DNA from: JBEBXQ01 sp040391535
GTDB taxonomy: Bacteria > Bacteroidota > Bacteroidia > Cytophagales > Spirosomataceae
Reading direction: 5' to 3'
NCBI GenBank assembly: GCA_040391535.1
Contig: JBEBXQ010000045.1
Location: forward strand, 1 to 30,221
DNA: 30,221 nucleotides
Position numbers and translations under genes: made by a program. Within the stretch, counting starts at the first letter, position 1. The number at the start of each line of letters is the position of its first letter. Of the stretch, positions 25,339-30,221 are shown piece by piece. The notes beneath the pieces were generated by a model. It ran no database searches. It had not been told where the DNA came from and saw only the letters and a list, made by a program, of their open reading frames with translations.

Positions 25339-25713
25339 ATGAATCTGGCAGGAAATATTATATGGCTGGTTTTCGGAGGGATTTTTATCGCACTTGAATA
25401 TGTGCTGTCCGGAATTGTACTGTGCCTGACAATCATCGGCATTCCGTTTGGGCTTCAATGCTTCAAACTGGCAGCGCTGGCATTATTCCCTTTTGGAAGA
25501 GAAGTCCGTGATAAGCCACAGGCCTCCGGGTGCCTCAGTACTGTTTTCAATATCATCTGGATTTTCATGAGCGGTATATGGATAGCGCTGACGCATTTAT
25601 TTTTTGGCCTGCTTCTTTTCATCACTATCATCGGTATCCCATTTGCCAGACAACATTTTAAACTGATGGCGTTGTCCTTTACTCCCTTCGGGAAGGAAAT
25701 TATTGAAGGGTAA
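25339..25713 (+). CDS. YccF-family inner-membrane protein
   Basis: The 124-residue protein consists of two tandem copies of the YccF domain. Each copy has a Trp-containing transmembrane segment followed by a hydrophobic segment ending in TIIGIPFG/TIIGIPFA and a KL.AL..FPFG or KLMALSFTPFG motif. The first copy covers about residues 1-60 and the second about 66-120. It is an integral inner-membrane protein of unknown molecular function found widely in bacteria. The sialate O-acetylesterase gene starts 71 bp downstream on the same strand. Confidence 0.92.
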   Translation: MNLAGNIIWLVFGGIFIALEYVLSGIVLCLTIIGIPFGLQCFKLAALALFPFGREVRDKPQASGCLSTVFNIIWIFMSGIWIALTHLFFGLLLFITIIGIPFARQHFKLMALSFTPFGKEIIEG

Positions 25714-25784
25714 ATCAATCGCATCAGTATTTCCGGAAGTAAACCATCTTTAACCTGCATACTAATTCCAAAACCCCATTTCCT

Positions 25785-27773
25785 ATGATACGTAATCTGA
25801 TCGTAGTACTTCTGCTATTCGTTACCTCTCTTACAAACCTTGCATCCGCAGAAGTTACAGTTCCTAAAATATTCAGTTCTCACATGGTTCTTCAGCGGGA
25901 TAAGCCTGTGCCTGTGTGGGGCTGGGCCGATCCTAATGAAAAAGTGACTATTGCCCTTTATGACAACCAGCAGAAATTACAAACCAGGACCATCAAAACC
26001 GATAAATCGGGCAAATGGAAAACCGAACTGGATGCCACTACTGCTGGTGGACCCTATCAGCTGGTCATTAACGGAAAGAAAAATGAAATCCGATATGAAG
26101 ATGTATTGTTCGGGGAAGTATGGATTTGTTCCGGGCAATCCAATATGCAGTGGACCGTCAATGCGTCTGCGAATGCCGCAGAGGAAATAAGCAACGGTAA
26201 CCATCCGCAGATCCGTCATTTCGCCGTACCCCGCGAAATGAACCTGACTCCGCAAAGTGATGTTTCCAAGGGATCCTGGCAGATCGCCACACCGCAAACC
26301 GTTGGTGAGTTTACGGCTGTAGGTTATTTTTTTGCAAGAGACCTGCAGAAAGAACTGAATGTCCCCATCGGGCTGATCAATACTTCCTGGGGAGGAACTA
26401 TTGTCGAAACCTGGATCAGCAGGGACGCCATCGCTTCTTTTGACGAATTCAGCCAGCACCTGCCCACCATTCCTGCTACAATGGAAGCCCTGAATGAAAA
26501 AGGGAAAGAAAAGCTGAAAAACCGGGTACTGGAACTGCAATCCGAGATTCCCGGTGTGGATATGACCGGCACCTGGGCTGCAGAAACTTTTGATTTTTCT
26601 GCCTGGAATACGGTTGATCTTCCCCGCCTGATCGATCAGGCTCCTTTGAATGCCCTGGATGGAGTGGTATGGTTTAAACGGGATATTGAAATTCCGGCCA
26701 GCGCACTGAATCAGCCACTGGTTTTAAGCCTGGGCAGAATAAAAGACATCAATCAGGTATATATTAACGGCACCAAAATTGGCGGGCATACCAAAGAGTT
26801 TGCGAAAGAAAGAAGTTATGTTATTCCGGCCAATACCTTTAAATCCGGCAAAAACAATATCACTATCCGTATTGACAATGTAGGCGGAAGCGGTGGGTTT
26901 CTGAGCGACAAATCATGGCTGTTTCTTTCAGGAGGTGACTTTTTTGAATCGCTGACAGGTGAGTGGAAGTACCGGATCGAACGCATTTATACGGACAAGG
27001 CCTTTGCAGGGCCCAATGATACAAGCACATTACTTTTTAACGCCATGATTGCCCCGCTGATTCCTTATGCGGTTAAAGGAGCCATCTGGTATCAGGGAGA
27101 ATCCAATGCCGGCCGGGCTTATCAGTACCGCAAGTCTTTCCCGCTGATGATCAGCGACTGGCGTAAACACTGGAACGATGATTTTCCTTTCCTTTTTGTA
27201 CAGCTGGCAGGTTTCAATGCTGCGTTGGGTACAAGTGAAAAAGGAAGTACCTGGGCCGAATTAAGGGAAGCTCAGTCCATGACGCTCACTGCCCTGCCCA
27301 AAACCGGCATGGCCGTTATTTCCGAAATTGGCGAAGCTACTGACATTCACCCGAAAAACAAACAGGATGTAGGCAAACGACTGGCTGCCAATGCGCTGTA
27401 TACGGCCTATGGAAAAAATATCAGCTTTTCCGGCCCCGTCTATAAATCGATGCAGGTGGAGAATCATAAAATAGCAGTAAGCTTTGAGCATACAGCAAAC
27501 GGCCTGACGGTCATGAATGATCATAGTCCCAACGGTTATCTGCTGGGTTTTGAAATTGCAGGAAACGACAGGAAGTTCTACCCGGCCAAAGCTGAAATCA
27601 GAGGCAACCAGGTGGTTGTATGGAGTGATAAAGTCACGGCGCCGGTGGCAGTCCGCTATGGCTGGGCTGATAATAATATTGCCATTAACCTGTACAACAG
27701 CGAAGGATTACCCGCATCGCCTTTCCGGACTGATACCTGGACCGGCATTACCGAACAGGTGAAATTTAAATAA
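25785..27773 (+). CDS. Sialate O-acetylesterase family protein with inserted jelly-roll domain
   Basis: The 662-residue protein has a signal peptide (MIRNLIVVLLLFVTSLTNLASA) and an N-terminal beta-sandwich (VPKIFSSHMVLQRDKPVPVWGWADP). An SGNH esterase domain is split by an insertion. Block I is GEVWICSGQSNMQW (nucleophile Ser119), with SWGGTIVETW (201-210) and IWYQGESNA (434-442). The catalytic Asp520/His522 lie in ATDIHPKNK. Residues ~262-390 form a beta-galactosidase-like jelly roll (WFKRDIEIPA, VYINGTKIGG, IRIDNVGGSGGF) within the catalytic domain, as in other SIAE proteins. Family members remove O-acetyl groups from sialic acids or from plant polysaccharides such as xylan or pectin. No other polysaccharide-utilisation genes (SusC/D) are in the window, so the substrate is open. 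Confidence 0.93.
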   Translation: MIRNLIVVLLLFVTSLTNLASAEVTVPKIFSSHMVLQRDKPVPVWGWADPNEKVTIALYDNQQKLQTRTIKTDKSGKWKTELDATTAGGPYQLVINGKKNEIRYEDVLFGEVWICSGQSNMQWTVNASANAAEEISNGNHPQIRHFAVPREMNLTPQSDVSKGSWQIATPQTVGEFTAVGYFFARDLQKELNVPIGLINTSWGGTIVETWISRDAIASFDEFSQHLPTIPATMEALNEKGKEKLKNRVLELQSEIPGVDMTGTWAAETFDFSAWNTVDLPRLIDQAPLNALDGVVWFKRDIEIPASALNQPLVLSLGRIKDINQVYINGTKIGGHTKEFAKERSYVIPANTFKSGKNNITIRIDNVGGSGGFLSDKSWLFLSGGDFFESLTGEWKYRIERIYTDKAFAGPNDTSTLLFNAMIAPLIPYAVKGAIWYQGESNAGRAYQYRKSFPLMISDWRKHWNDDFPFLFVQLAGFNAALGTSEKGSTWAELREAQSMTLTALPKTGMAVISEIGEATDIHPKNKQDVGKRLAANALYTAYGKNISFSGPVYKSMQVENHKIAVSFEHTANGLTVMNDHSPNGYLLGFEIAGNDRKFYPAKAEIRGNQVVVWSDKVTAPVAVRYGWADNNIAINLYNSEGLPASPFRTDTWTGITEQVKFK

Positions 27774-27809
27774 TCCGGACTCGGGTATCTGCCTTATCCC
27801 GTTCCGGAT
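27773..27809 (+). terminator. Possible hairpin terminator after the sialate O-acetylesterase gene
   Basis: A 7-bp outer stem (ATCCGGA 27773-27779 with TCCGGAT 27803-27809), with a short inner CGGG/CCCG pairing, starts at the stop codon. No T-run follows, so termination is uncertain. Confidence 0.35.
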
Positions 27810-27819
27810 CAAATAAATA

Positions 27820-27851
27820 TTGGCAGTTGCCGGGCCAAATGTGTATCTTCG
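27820..27851 (+). promoter_or_regulatory. Likely promoter of the dciA-ldcA-SDR operon
   Basis: TTG (27820-27822) is followed after 21 bp by TATCTTCG (27844-27851), which differs from TAnnTTTG at one position. The predicted start of transcription is near 27858, at the base of the hairpin at 27856-27893. Confidence 0.5.
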
Positions 27852-27855
27852 CCCT

Positions 27856-27893
27856 ATCCTTATGATCATATCTTCGGCTATGGTCATAAGGAT
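27856..27893 (+). promoter_or_regulatory. Strong hairpin at the 5' end of the dciA transcript
   Basis: A 15-bp stem (27856-27870 with 27879-27893; one G-U pair) closes an 8-nt loop, TCTTCGGC, containing UUCG. It lies between the inferred promoter and the dciA ATG at 27920, so the transcript would begin with it. No T-run follows, which argues against a terminator. It may stabilise the mRNA or be a protein-binding site; if it acts as DNA it could be an operator. Confidence 0.6.
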
Positions 27894-27919
27894 TTAAAAC
27901 ATCGTCAATTTGTATAAAC

Positions 27920-28246
27920 ATGGCAATTCAGTATCGCTTTAATAAAGAAAATGCATCCCGAAAGCCAGGCATTACTCCCCTGAAAGAGGCCATAGACCGT
28001 ATGGTGAATTCTTACCGGCTGAGACAACAGTACGATGAAACGTATGTATCCGTTAACTGGGAGAAGATTGTCGGGCCGGCCATCGCAAACCGGACTACCA
28101 GAGTTTATATCAAAAACAAAGTACTATTTCTGCAAATTGATTCCGCACCTTTACGTAATGAACTGGTGCGTGCCAAGGAAAAGTTAATCAGTTTCGTCAA
28201 TCAGGAAATGAATTCCCGGTTGATTGAGGATATCGTTTTTATTTAG
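27920..28246 (+). CDS. dciA: DciA-like (DUF721) replicative helicase loader
   Basis: The 108-residue protein is a compact DUF721 domain: an N-terminal helix (TPLKEAIDRMVNSYRLRQQYDE), the signature VNWEKIVGPAIANRTTRVYIKNKVLFLQIDSAPLRNEL (KH-like, ~45-82), then a helix ending in NQEMNSRLIEDIVFI. DUF721 proteins of the DciA family assist loading of the DnaB replicative helicase in bacteria that lack DnaC/DnaI. The Bacteroidota form is short and has no long C-terminal extension. An L,D-carboxypeptidase gene follows after 14 bp. A promoter candidate and a strong leader hairpin precede it. Confidence 0.88.
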   Translation: MAIQYRFNKENASRKPGITPLKEAIDRMVNSYRLRQQYDETYVSVNWEKIVGPAIANRTTRVYIKNKVLFLQIDSAPLRNELVRAKEKLISFVNQEMNSRLIEDIVFI

Positions 28247-28260
28247 TTTATTTCTCAGAA

Positions 28261-29184
28261 GTGATAACATTACCTCCGTTTTTAGAACCCGGTGATACGG
28301 TGGGCGTACTGGCTCCTGCCGGCTACATCAGCTATCAGGATCTGCTGCCCGGTCTGAATTATCTGCGTGAATCCTGGCGGTTACATGTGCATGAAGGGGG
28401 CGCACTTACACAGGTTTCAGGACCCTTTGCCGGTAGCGATGAGGAACGCCTCGCAGATTTGCAGTCAATGCTTGATAACCCTGACATTAAAGCCATTTTT
28501 GCCGCCAGAGGTGGTTATGGCTGCTCCAGGATCATTGACAGGATCAACTGGACCGCATTCAGGAAAAACCCGAAATGGGTGATCGGCTTCAGCGACCTTA
28601 CAGTTGTGCTTACTCATCTGTACCAGGAAGGATTCGCAAGTATTCACGGCGCCATGATCAGGCATCTGATGCAACCCGGAGGAGAAAAAGCACTGTCTTC
28701 GCTTCGTCAGATCTTATCGGGAGATAATATCCGGTATACTACCACTGATCATTTATTCAACCATCCGGGAAAAGCCACCGGCGAACTCATCGGAGGCAAC
28801 CTGTGCCTTTTTACGCATCTGATCGGTTCAGGCTCTTTGCCTGATACTACAGGAAAAATACTGTTTCTGGAAGATGTAGGCGAATTTTACTATAACCTTG
28901 ACCGGATGGTTATCCAGATGAAACGTGCCGGTATTTTTGACCATCTTGCCGGATTGGTTATCGGGCAGTTTTCTGATATGAAAGACCTGTCTTCATCTGA
29001 CTTCGGCATGACGGCCTGGGAAATCATTCATAGCCATACGAAGGAGTTTTCTTATCCTAAAGTTTATGATTTTCCTGTAGGCCATGTACAGGACAACAGA
29101 GCATTACCGGTAGGATGTCCGGCAATGCTGCATGTAACAGGTGAAGGCTCAGCACTGGATATTTTTCTGAATTCAATTCATTGA
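28261..29184 (+). CDS. S66-family L,D-carboxypeptidase (LdcA/MccF-like)
   Basis: The 307-residue cytoplasmic protein has the S66 layout: N-terminal LEPGDTVGVLAPAGYI, then IFAARGGYGCSRIIDRI. The nucleophile elbow is VIGFSDLTVV (Ser111), followed by GELIGGNLCLFTHLIGS, Glu204 (LFLEDVGEF) and His275 (FPVGHVQDNRALPVG). The Ser-Glu-His triad is complete. LdcA enzymes remove the terminal D-Ala from L-Ala-gamma-D-Glu-Dap-D-Ala tetrapeptides during peptidoglycan recycling; MccF relatives cleave microcin C-type peptide-nucleotides. No microcin gene is nearby, so LdcA is more likely. The start is a GTG at 28261, 14 bp after dciA; no earlier Met is available. The SDR gene begins 2 bp after the stop, so the three genes form one operon. 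Confidence 0.92.
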   Translation: MITLPPFLEPGDTVGVLAPAGYISYQDLLPGLNYLRESWRLHVHEGGALTQVSGPFAGSDEERLADLQSMLDNPDIKAIFAARGGYGCSRIIDRINWTAFRKNPKWVIGFSDLTVVLTHLYQEGFASIHGAMIRHLMQPGGEKALSSLRQILSGDNIRYTTTDHLFNHPGKATGELIGGNLCLFTHLIGSGSLPDTTGKILFLEDVGEFYYNLDRMVIQMKRAGIFDHLAGLVIGQFSDMKDLSSSDFGMTAWEIIHSHTKEFSYPKVYDFPVGHVQDNRALPVGCPAMLHVTGEGSALDIFLNSIH

Positions 29185-29186
29185 TT

Positions 29187-29987
29187 ATGACACAGATTAA
29201 GGATAAGATTGTATGGATTACCGGCGCTTCTTCGGGTATCGGAGAGGCTATGGCTCATGAATTTGCCCGAAAAGGTGCCAGGCTTGTCCTGACAGCCCGC
29301 AGAGAAGAAGAATTACTCCGTGTAAAAAAGGAAACCGGGCTATCGGATGAGAATATATTTATTTTGCCTATGGACGTGACCCGCCTGGAAGAGGCCGGGC
29401 CAGCAACCGAAAAAGTGATCCGTCACTTTGGCCGGATCGACATCATGGTGCAGAATGCAGGTATCAGTCAGCGCTCCAGCGTAATTGATACGGAAATAGA
29501 GGTATATCAGCAGCTTATGGATGTCAATTTTTTCAGTGGTGTAGCGCTCACCAAGGCTGTGTTACCTTATATGATCGCACAAAAATCAGGGCATTTTGTC
29601 GTAACCAGCAGTGTGGCCGGGAAAATAGGCACCCCGAAACGTTCGGGTTATAATGCCGCAAAACATGCCGTACAAGGATTTTATGATGCGCTGAGGGCCG
29701 AAGTACATGACGACAACATTCAGGTGACTATCCTTTGTCCGGGCTATATCCGTACCAATATTTCTGTGAATGCCCTTGACGCGAAAGGCAATAAATTCAA
29801 TCAAATGGATGAAAATCAGGCCAATGGAATTTCTGCGGAAGAATGCGCCGGTCAGGTGATCAGAGCTGTGGAAAACAATAAAAAAGAAGTGGTCATTGCC
29901 GGATTAAAAGAAACAGCCGGGTTATATTTAAAGCGCTTTTTCCCGGGATTATTATACAAAATGGTCCGGAAAAACGCACCGAAGTAA
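29187..29987 (+). CDS. SDR-family oxidoreductase (classical short-chain dehydrogenase)
   Basis: The 266-residue protein (ATG at 29187) has a Rossmann fold with the TGASSGIG cofactor loop (12-19), NAG (QNAGISQR), the catalytic Ser142 in VVTSSVAGKIG and the YxxxK pair Tyr155/Lys159 in GYNAAKHAV. The basic TARREEEL after strand beta-2 suggests preference for NADP(H). It resembles the DHRS7-like branch of SDRs; the substrate cannot be told. A TTG in frame at 29181 is an alternative start, but it overlaps the preceding TGA stop; the ATG 2 bp after that stop is preferred. It is the last gene of the dciA-ldcA-SDR operon. It ends before a 234-bp gene-free tail. Confidence 0.92.
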   Translation: MTQIKDKIVWITGASSGIGEAMAHEFARKGARLVLTARREEELLRVKKETGLSDENIFILPMDVTRLEEAGPATEKVIRHFGRIDIMVQNAGISQRSSVIDTEIEVYQQLMDVNFFSGVALTKAVLPYMIAQKSGHFVVTSSVAGKIGTPKRSGYNAAKHAVQGFYDALRAEVHDDNIQVTILCPGYIRTNISVNALDAKGNKFNQMDENQANGISAEECAGQVIRAVENNKKEVVIAGLKETAGLYLKRFFPGLLYKMVRKNAPK

Positions 29988-30221
29988 AAAAACCTTCAGA
30001 AAAGTACTCTTCCTGTCGCAGTATCCTCCGGCCGATGCGGAATACCGGAATTTCTGACGGTTTCCTGAAAAGTGCCTGTACATTAGCTGCATCATCTGAA
30101 TACGCCCTACTTTTGGCCAGACGCATATTGTACAGTGCTGCTAAAATCAAACAAGCTTTTCCGCAAATTAATATTCAATACAAACCCTCACAGGAGTATA
30201 GGGATTTTATATAGATGCTTA
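29988..30221. other. Terminal intergenic region at the right window edge
   Basis: No gene is supported here. TACTTTTG at 30108-30115 matches the -7 consensus TAnnTTTG on the plus strand, but no TTG lies 18-23 bp upstream, so any promoter for a gene beyond the edge is weak. No clear terminator follows the SDR gene. Confidence 0.3.

Noticed and set aside
25977..26540. 187-codon antisense frame inside the sialate O-acetylesterase gene
   Set aside because: It is fully covered by a confident gene and shows no signal peptide, motif or promoter.
29893..30150. 85-codon minus-strand frame spanning the SDR 3' end and the right-hand gap
   Set aside because: It overlaps the conserved end of the SDR gene and shows no motif or promoter; probably chance.

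Overview
The window looks like a chromosomal segment of a Bacteroidota bacterium, most likely in the Cytophagales (Dyadobacter/Spirosomaceae-like; genus is inference). The evidence is the set of Bacteroidota-type gene families (lipoprotein TamA-like TamL, DUF5009 acyltransferase, Tat-exported Gfo/Idh/MocA oxidoreductase). Upstream of several genes there are also promoters of the Bacteroidota form TTG-N(18-23)-TAnnTTTG, and Shine-Dalgarno sites are largely absent. No tRNA, rRNA, CRISPR array, IS element or phage gene was seen. Most of the window is housekeeping and envelope biology.

Layout. (1) 1-3158, minus strand: aspS, followed after 34 bp by a PHP-type CpsB/YwqE-like phosphatase and then a Wza-like polysaccharide export lipoprotein cut by the window edge, probably the start of an exopolysaccharide locus. 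(2) 3277-5307: a beta-propeller-like lipoprotein gene convergent with a membrane-anchored endonuclease/exonuclease/phosphatase-fold gene, with a perfect palindromic repeat filling the gap. (3) 5480-10713: the classical rimP-nusA-infB operon with a well-formed promoter, a terminator-like hairpin in its leader and a strong terminator at its end. (4) 10876-19041: a LolA-like periplasmic protein, then tamB and tamL (overlapping by 11 bp), an outer-membrane assembly module. (5) 19545-21802: two Tat-signal proteins, a Gfo/Idh/MocA oxidoreductase and a TIM-barrel sugar isomerase/epimerase-like protein, a pair suited to periplasmic keto-sugar chemistry. (6) 21858-25188: a small secreted protein of unknown function, an SH3-NlpC/P60 cell-wall peptidase and a DUF5009 membrane acyltransferase. 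(7) 25339-29987: a YccF membrane protein, a sialate O-acetylesterase, then dciA (helicase loader), an S66 L,D-carboxypeptidase and an SDR oxidoreductase.

No clearly new multi-gene system is visible. The items most worth a second look are: the promoter/hairpin/U-tract leader of rimP; the strong 15-bp hairpin at the inferred 5' end of the dciA transcript; the Asn-to-Ser change in the IF-2 G4 motif and the duplicated VVGKI motif in its disordered N-terminus; the Tat-exported oxidoreductase/TIM-barrel pair; and the LolA-like/tamB/tamL linkage.
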